Assembly (NCBI GenBank): GCA_049366815.1
Contig: JBMNCO010000193.1
Location: 1-6,736 of the forward strand
Reading direction: 5' to 3'
DNA from: CAYNYM01 sp049366815
GTDB lineage: Bacteria > Desulfobacterota > DSM-4660 > Desulfatiglandales > HGW-15
Length of the DNA stretch: 6,736 nucleotides
Shown here: in pieces, positions 1 through 6,736 of the stretch
Position numbering within the stretch: the first letter of the stretch is position 1
Layout: every line of letters starts with the position of its first letter
Position numbers and translations under genes: made by a program
The notes under the pieces: model-generated
What the model was told of the DNA's origin: nothing
Databases searched by the model: none
What the model saw: only the letters and a program-made list of their open reading frames with translations

Positions 1-135
1 TAACCGGACAATGCTGCACTGGAGTGGACCTTTTTTCAAAACATCCGGGCTTTCGGGACAAACTGACCTCTTCCCGTTACGATGACGGTTGCAGGACGGT
101 TTAAGGATCACCCATCATTTATGGGACACGGAGCG

Positions 136-1494
136 GTGAAGATTATCATAGTCGGAGCCGGTGAAGTCGGCTTTCATATTGCACAAAAACTGACCGACGA
201 GAATCAGGAGGTTTTCCTGATCGACAAGGACCCGGAACAGATCAGGCGTATCAACGATAATCTCGACGTCCAGGCCATTCTGGGTTCGGGCACCAGCCCC
301 AAGACCCTGAAGGCATCCGGCATTCTGGGTGCGGACATGCTCGTTGCTGCAACGGACAGCGATGAGGTCAATCTGATGGCCTGCCTCCTGGCCCGCCACC
401 TCAACCCCTATCTACTCAAGGTCGCCCGCGTTCGAAGTCCCGAGTACATCGAAGAAAAAGAGCTTTTCAGCGCGAACCTCCTGGGGGTGGACCAGATCAT
501 CAATCCGGAATCCGTCATGGTCGACACCATTCGGAACCTCATGTCTTTTCCGGGCGCCTCGGACGTCGTCGATTTCGTGGACGGCAAAGTCAAGTTGATC
601 GGCATCACCATCAACCCGGATTCTCCCCTCGCCGGTCGCCGGCTTACCTCATTTCAGGACCTGGCGGGCAGGATGCTGATCGGGGCGATCGTGCGGGGAG
701 AACAGGTCTTTATTCCCCACGGCGGTGACACCGTTCAGGCCAAAGATCTCGTCTACGTGGTGGTTCGCCCGGACGAACTCAATGAGCGTTTGACCCTCTT
801 CAATCTGGAGGAAGGCGTGACAAAGAGGGTCATCATCGTCGGCGCCGGTCTGACCGGAACGGCCCTGGCCAAGGCCCTTGATCGGTCAAAAACCAATGTC
901 AAGATCATAGACCGTGACAGCCAGAGGTGTGCCGCTCTGGCCGAAGAATTGGAAAGGGTGATCGTCATCAACGGGGACGGCACGGACAAAGAACTGCTAC
1001 TGGAAGAAAACATCGGCGATGTGGACCTCACGGTCGCCCTCACAGGGGACGAAGAGAGCAACGTGCTCATCTCCCTGCTGGCCAAGAACCTGGGGGCGAA
1101 ACGCAATATCACCCGGGTCAGCAAATTGAGTTACATCCCCCTGGTCTCCGCCATCGGCCTCGATACGGTCGTGAGCTCGAGGCTATCCGCCATTCGTGCC
1201 ATACTTCAATTCATCCGGAAAGGAAAAATCATTTCCGTGGCCCCCCTGAAGGGCGAACATGCCGAGGCCATCGAGGCGGAGGCTCTGGAGACATCGGATA
1301 TCGTGAACATCCCCCTTTACAAGGTGAAGTTTCCCAAGGGGGCCCTCATCGGGGCCGTCGTTCGAGGGGATGAAATCATCATCCCCCGGGGCGACACCGT
1401 CATCAGGCCCAAGGATCGTCTGATCATCTTCACCTTGAAAAAGGTCTTACCGAAGCTGGAAAAACTGCTCACCGTCAAGCTGGAATATTTTTGA
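136..1494 (+). CDS. trkA: Trk potassium uptake system, NAD-binding regulatory subunit TrkA
   Basis: Cytoplasmic regulatory subunit of the Trk K+ transporter; in this family it forms a ring under the TrkH membrane subunit and gates it in response to bound nucleotide (NAD(H), ATP/ADP). The protein (452 residues from this start) shows the usual duplicated layout: RCK-N Rossmann domain with the glycine motif GAGEVG (residues 7-12) and acidic D30 ending strand 2, a first RCK-C domain at about 142-222, a second Rossmann domain with GAGLTG (236-241) and D259, and a second RCK-C domain at about 368-440. Length is normal for full TrkA. I chose GTG 136 because it places (M)KIIIVGAGEVG at the N terminus as in homologues, but its ribosome site is poor (GGAG only two bases away). 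ATG 121 (AAGGA at 103-107) and ATG 82 are in-frame alternatives that add 5 or 18 residues not resembling the family. The stop overlaps the trkH start. Function is certain by motif; only the start is open. Confidence 0.95.
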   Translation: MKIIIVGAGEVGFHIAQKLTDENQEVFLIDKDPEQIRRINDNLDVQAILGSGTSPKTLKASGILGADMLVAATDSDEVNLMACLLARHLNPYLLKVARVRSPEYIEEKELFSANLLGVDQIINPESVMVDTIRNLMSFPGASDVVDFVDGKVKLIGITINPDSPLAGRRLTSFQDLAGRMLIGAIVRGEQVFIPHGGDTVQAKDLVYVVVRPDELNERLTLFNLEEGVTKRVIIVGAGLTGTALAKALDRSKTNVKIIDRDSQRCAALAEELERVIVINGDGTDKELLLEENIGDVDLTVALTGDEESNVLISLLAKNLGAKRNITRVSKLSYIPLVSAIGLDTVVSSRLSAIRAILQFIRKGKIISVAPLKGEHAEAIEAEALETSDIVNIPLYKVKFPKGALIGAVVRGDEIIIPRGDTVIRPKDRLIIFTLKKVLPKLEKLLTVKLEYF

Positions 1495-1496
1495 TG
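1492..1496 (+). promoter_or_regulatory. TGATG stop-start overlap coupling trkA to trkH
   Basis: The trkA stop TGA (1492-1494) and trkH start ATG (1494-1496) share one base. With no strong ribosome binding sequence upstream of trkH, re-initiation by ribosomes ending trkA is the likely source of TrkH. This would tie the amount of the channel subunit to that of its regulator. Confidence 0.75.
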
Positions 1497-2942
1497 CACC
1501 CCCTGCCTATCCTTAGGTTCCTTGGCGTTCTCATCTTTTTTCTGGGCCTTTCCATGGGCGCCCCGCTCCTCGTTTCCCTTCTCTATCGTGACGGCGCCGA
1601 GTGGCCCCTTCTCATCTCAACACTGATCACCTCAGCAGTCGGGCTCTTGATCGTTTTCCTCACCGCAAAGGGTAAAGAGAACCCTCTCAATCACAGGGAC
1701 GGTGTGGCCATCGTCACCCTGGGATGGCTTGCCGCGGGCCTGGCGGGCGCACTGCCGTTTCTTCTTTCCGGATCCATCCCCGACTTCACCAACGCCTATT
1801 TTGAGTCCATCTCCGGTTTTACCACCACCGGGGCCACCATCCTCACCCATATCGAAGCCCTTCCCGAGGGCATCCTGATGTGGCGAAGCATTACCCAGTG
1901 GTTCGGGGGTATGGGCATCATCGTCCTTTCCATCGCGATCCTCCCCTTTCTCGGGATCGGCGGGATGCAGCTCTACAAGGCCGAGATTCCCAGCCCGGTC
2001 GTGGATAAGCTGAAGCCGAGGATCTCCGATACGGCCAAGACCCTCTGGAAGGTCTATATCCTGATCACCGCACTGGAGATTGGGCTCCTCTCGGCCGGGG
2101 GCATGTCCCTGTACGAGGCGGTGTGTCATGCCTTCTGCACCATGCCTACCGGCGGTTTCTCGCCCAAGGACATGAGCATCGCGCACTACAACAGTCCCTA
2201 TTTTGACGGCGTGATTATGGTCTTCATGCTCCTGGCGGGGATCAATTTCTCTTTGCACTACCGTTTGATCAAGGGGGAACTGGGCATCTTCGGCCGGGAC
2301 CCTGAGTGCCGCGTCTTTCTGGCCCTGGTCGGCGTGTTCATTGTCCTTGTCGCCTTCGATATTTACGGCAGGGTCTATGACTCCTTTGCGACGGCCTTCC
2401 GATACGCCGCCTTTCAGGTCGGATCCATCATAACGACAACGGGTTTTGTCACAGCGGATTATGACCGCTGGCCGTCCTTTTCCCGGAACATCCTGATCTT
2501 TTGCATGTTTCTGGGCGGCATGGCCGGTTCCACCGGGGGCGGGCTGAAAACCATGCGGGTCATGCTCCTGGCCAAACACGCCTATCAGGAGATCTTCAGG
2601 ATCATTCATCCCCATGCCGTCACCACGGTCAAACTCGGCGGCAAGGCCGTACCTCAAAATATCCTGAGCAGCATATGGGGTTTCTTTGCGCTCTACCTCG
2701 GTCTTTTTGTCATCTCGGCCATGATCATGGCCGCCCTTGGTCTGGACATGGTTTCCGCCTTTTCGTCGGTGGCCGCCTGCATCTTTAATGTGGGGCCCGG
2801 TCTCGAGATGGTGGGCCCGGTCAGGAACTATCTGGCGATCCCCCTTGCCGGGAAATGGGTCCTGATCTTCTGCATGCTCCTCGGGAGGCTTGAGATATAC
2901 ACCGTCATCGTGCTCCTGATACCGGAGTATTGGAGGAAATAA
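1494..2942 (+). CDS. trkH: Trk potassium uptake system, K+-translocating membrane subunit TrkH
   Basis: Inner-membrane K+-conducting subunit of the Trk system, a member of the TrkH/KtrB/HKT superfamily built from four non-identical membrane-pore-membrane repeats. The 482-residue protein is very hydrophobic and carries the four pore-loop signatures in order: TTTGA (110-114), PTGGFS (218-223), TTTGF (314-318) and NVGPG (432-436). The glycine-rich intramembrane gating loop GGMAGSTGGG lies at 341-350 after pore loop 3, where TrkH has it. The C-terminal LGRLEIYTV (463-471) followed by a short basic tail is also typical. Two extra hydrophobic segments lie at the N terminus (about 8-30 and 38-58), as in TrkH rather than KtrB. 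Length matches the family. The start ATG shares its A with the trkA stop (TGATG) and has only a weak upstream GGA, pointing to coupled translation. No truncation or frameshift is visible. Confidence 0.96.
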   Translation: MHPLPILRFLGVLIFFLGLSMGAPLLVSLLYRDGAEWPLLISTLITSAVGLLIVFLTAKGKENPLNHRDGVAIVTLGWLAAGLAGALPFLLSGSIPDFTNAYFESISGFTTTGATILTHIEALPEGILMWRSITQWFGGMGIIVLSIAILPFLGIGGMQLYKAEIPSPVVDKLKPRISDTAKTLWKVYILITALEIGLLSAGGMSLYEAVCHAFCTMPTGGFSPKDMSIAHYNSPYFDGVIMVFMLLAGINFSLHYRLIKGELGIFGRDPECRVFLALVGVFIVLVAFDIYGRVYDSFATAFRYAAFQVGSIITTTGFVTADYDRWPSFSRNILIFCMFLGGMAGSTGGGLKTMRVMLLAKHAYQEIFRIIHPHAVTTVKLGGKAVPQNILSSIWGFFALYLGLFVISAMIMAALGLDMVSAFSSVAACIFNVGPGLEMVGPVRNYLAIPLAGKWVLIFCMLLGRLEIYTVIVLLIPEYWRK

Positions 2943-3014
2943 CCGCGGACAGGAAGTTTTTGGAGGCAACAACCAAAGCGACCAAAGATGGCTCTCTCGG
3001 AAGGGCGCCGGCTC
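2943..3014. other. Tail-to-tail intergenic region between trkH and the TraB-family gene
   Basis: This 72-base gap separates the ends of two converging operons. It holds a weak inverted repeat, TTTGG at about 2959-2963 and CCAAA at 2973-2977 with a nine-base loop, and a 7-base direct repeat ACCAAAG (2972-2978 and 2981-2987). No stem followed by a T run on either strand was seen, so termination here is either Rho-dependent or not sequence-obvious. Confidence 0.4.
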
Positions 3015-4178
3015 TCAGGCCCAAACCTTGACCATCAGGGGGATAGCCACGAAGGTCCCGAGTGAACTGCCGATATTGGTAAAGACCACAACCATGAGAA
3101 TCCGGGTGATCTTGTTTTTCCAGAAGCCCTTCAGCGAAGAGATATCCTCCGGCAGGCGTTCGAAATCCTTGACTTTCGGCCTGCCGACCAATGCCTCCAC
3201 AAAACCTGAAACCCACCCGGCGGCGATCATGGGGTTGAGGGAGGTTACGGGTGAGGCAAGGACCGCGCTGAGAATGGTCACAGGGTGGGCCAGTGCCACT
3301 GCGGCCCCGAGACCTGCCAGGACGGCGTTGGCCAAGATCCACCACTTGATCATATGTGTGCCGGCCTGGGGCCCTGCCGTAAAGAAACCTGCAACGATCA
3401 GGGCCAGGATCAGGGACGGGATACCCCATTTCAAAATCCCTCCGAGCTTGCCCTTGGGGGGCATTTCCTCCAGGGCGGCCATATCAACATGCTCCAACCA
3501 GTACTTTTCGATGCCGGGCATGTGGCCGGCGCCCACGACTGCAACGATCTTCTGACCAGGAGCCGTTCTGATACTGTGGGCGAGATACTGGTCCCTCTCA
3601 TCTATCAGCACCTTTCTGATCTCCGGGAAAGACTCCCCGAGATCAGAAAGGAGGGTCTCGAGGACATCTCTTTCTTTCATCTTCTCAACGTCTTCTTCAT
3701 TGATATGATCGAGATCGCCTGCCGAAAGGATGGATTGGACGAGCAGTTTCATCTTGGTCCAAAGGCCCATGAGCCGCCACGCACGGCCCAGGGTCTTCCG
3801 GATATCCCTGTCTGCGAGATGGATTTCGGCTCCGACGGAATCAGCGGCCCGGATAGCCCTGACCATTTCCTCCCCGGGTTTGACATCCAGTTTCTTCCCT
3901 ATCTTTTTTTGGAAGTATGCCAGCATGAGATTGGACAAGAGCAGAAAGGCCTTCTTCTCCCTGATCACCTTGAGGAGGTTTGTGTTCTGCCACTGATCCT
4001 TCTTGGTCAAAGACTGATACCTTGACTGACACAGCTCGACACAGACCGTTTCGGGCCTTTCCTCCTCAATGATCTTTTCCACGAGGTCGGCGCTTTGCCT
4101 GGACACATGGGCGGTTCCCACAAGGATGACTTCCTTGTCTTCATAGGCCCATCTATGGATGTTGGCGTCTTTTTTCAT
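3015..4178 (-). CDS. TraB/PrgY family membrane protein (putative metal-dependent hydrolase)
   Basis: Member of the TraB/PrgY family, named for enterococcal proteins that shut down sex pheromone activity and related to the Tiki and GumN proteins, for which metalloprotease activity is shown or proposed. In 387 residues the N-terminal domain (about 1-235) carries the family marks: VGTAHVS (20-26, first GxxH, H24), VELC with E48 and nearby R53, DRD (123-125), DERD (193-196) and GAGHMPG (216-222, second GxxH, H219). The C-terminal part holds membrane segments at about 250-270, 276-298, 301-325 and 357-385, giving the full membrane-anchored form. I chose ATG 4178 because the following sequence aligns with the family start; a GTG at 4226 would add 16 residues without a better ribosome site. 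It is the last gene of the - strand run, 77 bases after trmO, and ends 72 bases from trkH in a tail-to-tail arrangement. Substrate is unknown; peptidase activity here is inference. Confidence 0.88.
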   Translation of the reverse strand: MKKDANIHRWAYEDKEVILVGTAHVSRQSADLVEKIIEEERPETVCVELCQSRYQSLTKKDQWQNTNLLKVIREKKAFLLLSNLMLAYFQKKIGKKLDVKPGEEMVRAIRAADSVGAEIHLADRDIRKTLGRAWRLMGLWTKMKLLVQSILSAGDLDHINEEDVEKMKERDVLETLLSDLGESFPEIRKVLIDERDQYLAHSIRTAPGQKIVAVVGAGHMPGIEKYWLEHVDMAALEEMPPKGKLGGILKWGIPSLILALIVAGFFTAGPQAGTHMIKWWILANAVLAGLGAAVALAHPVTILSAVLASPVTSLNPMIAAGWVSGFVEALVGRPKVKDFERLPEDISSLKGFWKNKITRILMVVVFTNIGSSLGTFVAIPLMVKVWA

Positions 4179-4255
4179 GCCTTTCTTTACTATGCCCTCC
4201 CTATTAACGCAACCTATTCCCGGCACACCAAAAACGCCCGGTGAAAATTGTTGAT

Positions 4256-4828
4256 CTATTCGTCGACATCGGCATCCGGATGGGGGCGGAATCGGCTGTC
4301 CGACCTCAGGGTCTCAGATTTTCCGGCTTGGCCTTCGAGCCAGCCGATGGAAGAGACTTCAGGTGCGTCAAACAAAGGGACATAGGGTTTGACATCCAGA
4401 AGCGGTGTGCCGTCCACGACGTCGACCCCCTGTATATCGAGTATATTTCCCTCCACCCCCAGAAGCCTGACAACGGACAGTCCGATGGGATTGGGTCTCC
4501 TTGGAGCCCGGGTCGAAAAGAGTCCCCGCAAGGCCTTGTCCATGAAGGGTCTGACCCTCAGTTCATAACCCTTTGACAGGTGAAAACAATAGATGAGAAA
4601 GATGTGCGAGAATCCGTCAAGATCGGATAGCCCGACCGCATAGGCCTCATCAAGAACCACCTGCCCCCGTATGTCCTTTGCCCCGGCGGGCTGAATAGGC
4701 ATATCCTCAGTGCCCTTGAAGGGAGAGCGGATCACCCCGATGGGCTCAAATTGAATTTTCTCTCCAGGTTTTATGCTCAATCTCCTCTCCTTTCCATTCT
4801 CGCCCTTTTCCTTCATCAGTGACGGCAT
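4256..4828 (-). CDS. trmO: tRNA (N6-threonylcarbamoyladenosine(37)-N6)-methyltransferase TrmO (TsaA-like)
   Basis: SAM-dependent enzyme that methylates N6 of threonylcarbamoyladenosine at position 37 of certain tRNAs (t6A to m6t6A), improving decoding in characterised relatives. The 190-residue protein has one TsaA/TrmO beta-barrel domain at about 26-153: IGVIRSPF (30-37), SDLDGFSHIFLIYCFH (68-83), STRAPRRPNPIGLS (105-118) and GVDVVDGTPLLDVKPYVP (134-151), all family signatures. The tail after about 155 is short and charged, so this is a compact form compared with E. coli TrmO (about 235 residues, with an additional C-terminal domain). Start ATG 4828 is set by an AAAGGA seven bases upstream; the open frame extends to 4948 but that part lies inside the preceding peptidase gene and does not resemble the family. 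It follows the peptidase stop by 13 bases, so the two are surely cotranscribed. Older annotation names are YaeB, VirR or TsaA. Confidence 0.9.
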   Translation of the reverse strand: MPSLMKEKGENGKERRLSIKPGEKIQFEPIGVIRSPFKGTEDMPIQPAGAKDIRGQVVLDEAYAVGLSDLDGFSHIFLIYCFHLSKGYELRVRPFMDKALRGLFSTRAPRRPNPIGLSVVRLLGVEGNILDIQGVDVVDGTPLLDVKPYVPLFDAPEVSSIGWLEGQAGKSETLRSDSRFRPHPDADVDE

Positions 4829-4835
4829 GCCTTGT

Positions 4836-4841
4836 TCCTTT
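4836..4841 (-). promoter_or_regulatory. Ribosome binding site of trmO
   Basis: On the - strand AAAGGA ends seven bases before ATG 4828 and begins directly after the TAG stop (4842-4844) of the upstream peptidase gene. It decides the trmO start against the longer open frame reaching 4948. Confidence 0.65.
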
Positions 4842-6659
4842 CTACACGTTGTTTTCCTTGAATCTTTCCAGTTGCCGCAAATAATAGGCCTTTCGCTCCG
4901 TGGCAAGTTGCAGGGCTTCCTCAATGGTCCTGATCGCCTCCTCCACAAGCCCGTTTACAAAATAGGCCTCCGCAAGGGTGTCCAGAAACATGGATGTCCT
5001 TTCCAACGCCACGGCCCTCTTGGCGAGTTCCAGGCCCCGTCTCCCGTCCCGAAGCCCCTTGTCCGGGGCGGTCACAAGCAGCCAGGCGAGGTTATTGAGC
5101 ACAACGGCCTGCTCGGTGTCCAAGGTCAGGGCCGACTCATAGACCTGCATGGCCTCCTCATACCGATCGATCTCGTGGTATACCATGGCCAGATTGATAT
5201 AGAGATCGACATTGCCGGGGTCCTTTTCGATCATTTCCGTAAGGATGTTTGCCGCTGCGCGATAGTTCAGGGGCTCTTTGACCGTGCCGAAGTCCACCCA
5301 GTATCCGATCCCGATCATGAGCATCAGATAGACCCCCATACAAATGGCCACAAAACGACTTTGTCTTTTGACAAGATCCGGTTCCTTCAACAGGCGCCAC
5401 AGGCACTCCACCCTTTGTCTGATACTGAAGTGGTGCCAACTGGGCAGCTCTCTGATCCTGCCGCTGAGGAGTGCAATCTTCTCCAGGGAACGGATGGTCT
5501 GAATGGGGCTTCCCATGACCAGCGCGGAATAGAGATCGGCCTGGCGCTCGAAGTGGCGCATAAAAAAGCCCATGACATATCGGAAGTAGAGGAGCATGGA
5601 AAACATGATGGGGACGGAGAGCGTCAGGTAGTACAGGGTAAGGGCCGTGGAATCATGACGGACAAAGCCCTCGACAAAATAGGGCCGTGAATCCAGCAGG
5701 TAGACATACTTCTGCACCAGCCAGAAAAAAAGGACCATATAGGCGAGAAAAAAGAAGCCGTAAAAGAGCATGTGCCGGTAATGTGCGTGCCCCATCTCAT
5801 GGGCCGTGACGGCCTTGAGCTCCTCCGTATCAAGGGCCTTCATGAGTGAGTCCGTAATAAGGATGTAACGGTACCTGGGGATGATTCCCATGATGCCTGC
5901 CGTCAGCATACGCCCTTCAAAGATGGGCCAGTCCAAAAGCCCCCGGCAGCGGAATGCCCTTTCCTCCAGAAAGGCCTTCAGTTCCCTGACCTTTTCGGAG
6001 TTCTCGAGTGGTTTACATCCCCACCAGAACCGCACAAAAGGCGGCATGAAGATGAGCAGGACGAGAAAGAAGACGGAAAAGACAATGAGCTGTCCCGACG
6101 GGTTATTCATAAATTGGTTCACACCCTCCCAGGGGCTCAGGAGAAGCAGATCAAAGGCGAGGGTGATCAGGAACCAGGGAAAGAGGATCGGCACATTGAG
6201 TCTTATATGAGAGAAAATGAACGACCTCCGCGCGATCCCCGTTTTGAAAACCTCTTCATAGGCCGGGTGAGAAGCGTGCCAGACGGTACACTGATAAAGG
6301 ATAAACAGGGTTACAGCAAGGACTCCCTGCACGGCTGAGAAGGATTTCAGACCAGGAATGAGATGGATCCAGTATTTGAGGTGAAACACATAGACGTCCA
6401 GTGCAAACAGGAAAATCGAGAGTATGGACAGTCTCAAGACCAGGCCTTGATAAACTTCAGCCAGCCTGGATTCCTGCCCTCCGTCTTTCTGAGATAGCCG
6501 CGAAAACCGACGGAATGTCCGTCGGCAATATACGGCCAGGGCGAGCCACGCAACAAAGATCATGCCCAGATTATAGAGCAACGAACCTTTTGGGGCGTCC
6601 GCCGGATAGATACTAAAAATAAGCAGGACAATGATGAAGTATATGATATTATTAAACAT
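4842..6659 (-). CDS. Multi-pass membrane M48-family zinc metallopeptidase with C-terminal TPR region
   Basis: Integral membrane peptidase of the M48 (Ste24/HtpX) type, a family that cleaves membrane proteins or peptides using zinc. In 605 residues the catalytic motif HEMGH lies at 287-291 (AVTAHEMGHAHYRH context), the third zinc ligand is probably E371 in FERQADLYS with D375 completing the ExxxD pattern, and HHFSIRQRVE at 409-418 matches the conserved segment after the catalytic core. Hydrophobic segments occur at about 4-20, 30-46, 72-94, 106-125, 155-176, 188-207, 296-318, 337-363 and 433-455. After the last one, about 470-590 forms TPR-like helical repeats: DLYINLAMVYHEIDRYEEAM (485-504), then LNNLAWLL (521-528), then a copy at about 556-586 (FLDTLAEAYFVNGLVEEAI). 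This differs from BepA, an M48-TPR protein that is soluble in the periplasm. The start has no clear ribosome site but overlaps an upstream stop (TAATG). Substrate unknown; the peptidase class is well supported. Confidence 0.88.
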   Translation of the reverse strand: MFNNIIYFIIVLLIFSIYPADAPKGSLLYNLGMIFVAWLALAVYCRRTFRRFSRLSQKDGGQESRLAEVYQGLVLRLSILSIFLFALDVYVFHLKYWIHLIPGLKSFSAVQGVLAVTLFILYQCTVWHASHPAYEEVFKTGIARRSFIFSHIRLNVPILFPWFLITLAFDLLLLSPWEGVNQFMNNPSGQLIVFSVFFLVLLIFMPPFVRFWWGCKPLENSEKVRELKAFLEERAFRCRGLLDWPIFEGRMLTAGIMGIIPRYRYILITDSLMKALDTEELKAVTAHEMGHAHYRHMLFYGFFFLAYMVLFFWLVQKYVYLLDSRPYFVEGFVRHDSTALTLYYLTLSVPIMFSMLLYFRYVMGFFMRHFERQADLYSALVMGSPIQTIRSLEKIALLSGRIRELPSWHHFSIRQRVECLWRLLKEPDLVKRQSRFVAICMGVYLMLMIGIGYWVDFGTVKEPLNYRAAANILTEMIEKDPGNVDLYINLAMVYHEIDRYEEAMQVYESALTLDTEQAVVLNNLAWLLVTAPDKGLRDGRRGLELAKRAVALERTSMFLDTLAEAYFVNGLVEEAIRTIEEALQLATERKAYYLRQLERFKENNV

Positions 6660-6661
6660 TA
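6657..6661 (-). promoter_or_regulatory. TAATG stop-start overlap before the M48 peptidase gene
   Basis: On the - strand TAA (6661-6659) of the preceding reading frame shares its last A with the ATG (6659-6657) of the peptidase. The bases just upstream (cgtggccta) carry no good ribosome binding sequence, so coupled translation is the simplest explanation for this start. Confidence 0.5.
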
Positions 6662-6736
6662 GGCCACGATTTGCACGGCTTGCATGAATTTAGCCCTTTC
6701 CAATAACTGTGTGGAAATCATGATTTCCTTTCGAAT
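6659..6736 (-). CDS. 3' end of an upstream gene or a 20-codon leader ORF, cut by the window edge
   Basis: On the - strand an open frame runs in from the window edge (25 codons) and ends with TAA at 6661-6659, whose last base is the first base of the peptidase ATG (TAATG). Within it, ATG 6721 is preceded by AAAGGA (6731-6726) at four bases, so it could instead be a free-standing 20-residue peptide beginning MISTQLLERAK. The predicted residues form a plausible amphipathic helix (LLERAKFMQAVQIVA) but match no family I recognise. Either reading would supply ribosomes to the peptidase start, which lacks its own binding site. The window does not show which is right. Confidence 0.45.
   Translation of the reverse strand: MRKEIMISTQLLERAKFMQAVQIVA

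Noticed and set aside
1..104. Possible 3' end of an upstream + strand gene in this leading stretch, and the T6 run at 31-36 as a terminator tail
   Set aside because: Two frames are open from the edge (ending at 85 and 104) but neither gives a recognisable peptide, and the T run is not preceded by a stable stem. No convincing promoter for trkA was seen either.
1632..2972. Long - strand open frame of 446 codons opposite trkH
   Set aside because: The translation is a run of charged residues, Gly and His with no motif, as expected for the antisense of a hydrophobic GC-rich gene; trkH itself has all four pore signatures.
2972..2987. 7-base direct repeat ACCAAAG as an operator or mobile element target duplication
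   Set aside because: It is too short and adjacent to itself with no element between; it is likely chance within a short convergent gap.
3285..4025. + strand open frame of 246 codons opposite the TraB-family gene
   Set aside because: Low-complexity composition and no recognisable motif; the - strand frame carries the two GxxH motifs and membrane segments.
4179..4255. Possible hairpin or promoter in the gap between trmO and the TraB-family gene
   Set aside because: Only 4-base stems (CACC/GGTG, CCGG/CCGG) with large loops were found, and no -35/-10 pair with acceptable spacing.
4773..5690. Long + strand open frame of 305 codons opposite the M48 peptidase gene
   Set aside because: It lies opposite the peptidase coding strand; its translation is rich in His, Gly and Pro without domain pattern, while the - strand frame has clear membrane segments, HEMGH and TPRs.

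Overview
The window is ordinary, dense bacterial chromosome of moderately high GC. It holds five complete or nearly complete protein genes and one fragment at the right edge. Two operons converge: trkA-trkH on the + strand (about 136-2942), and a three-gene run on the - strand read from the right edge to position 3015 (M48 membrane peptidase with TPRs, then TrmO, then a TraB-family protein). I see no rRNA, tRNA, CRISPR array, insertion sequence or large repeat. The gene content resembles that of Desulfobacterota (former Deltaproteobacteria): a two-RCK TrkA coupled to TrkH, a TraB/PrgY-type membrane protein and a short TrmO. That taxonomic guess is inference from protein style, not from a marker gene.

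Left half (1-2942): about 120 bases without a convincing gene precede trkA. TrkA is the soluble NAD-binding regulator and TrkH is the potassium-conducting membrane subunit. The two genes overlap by one base (TGATG), so they are almost certainly translated together, giving a complete Trk K+ uptake system for turgor and pH homeostasis.

Right half (3015-6736, - strand): transcription comes from outside the window. A reading frame of at least 20 codons ends in TAATG, sharing a base with the start of a 605-residue multi-pass M48 zinc metallopeptidase with a C-terminal TPR region. Thirteen bases after that gene comes trmO, the tRNA t6A37 N6-methyltransferase, with a clear ribosome binding site. After a further 77-base gap comes a TraB/PrgY-family protein with two Gly-x-x-His motifs and a C-terminal membrane domain. 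The operon therefore links two membrane proteins that are known or proposed hydrolases with a tRNA modification enzyme; no shared pathway is known to me.

I did not find a clearly novel system. The most interesting points are the short reading frame coupled to the peptidase gene, and the pairing of the membrane M48-TPR peptidase with the TraB-family protein.
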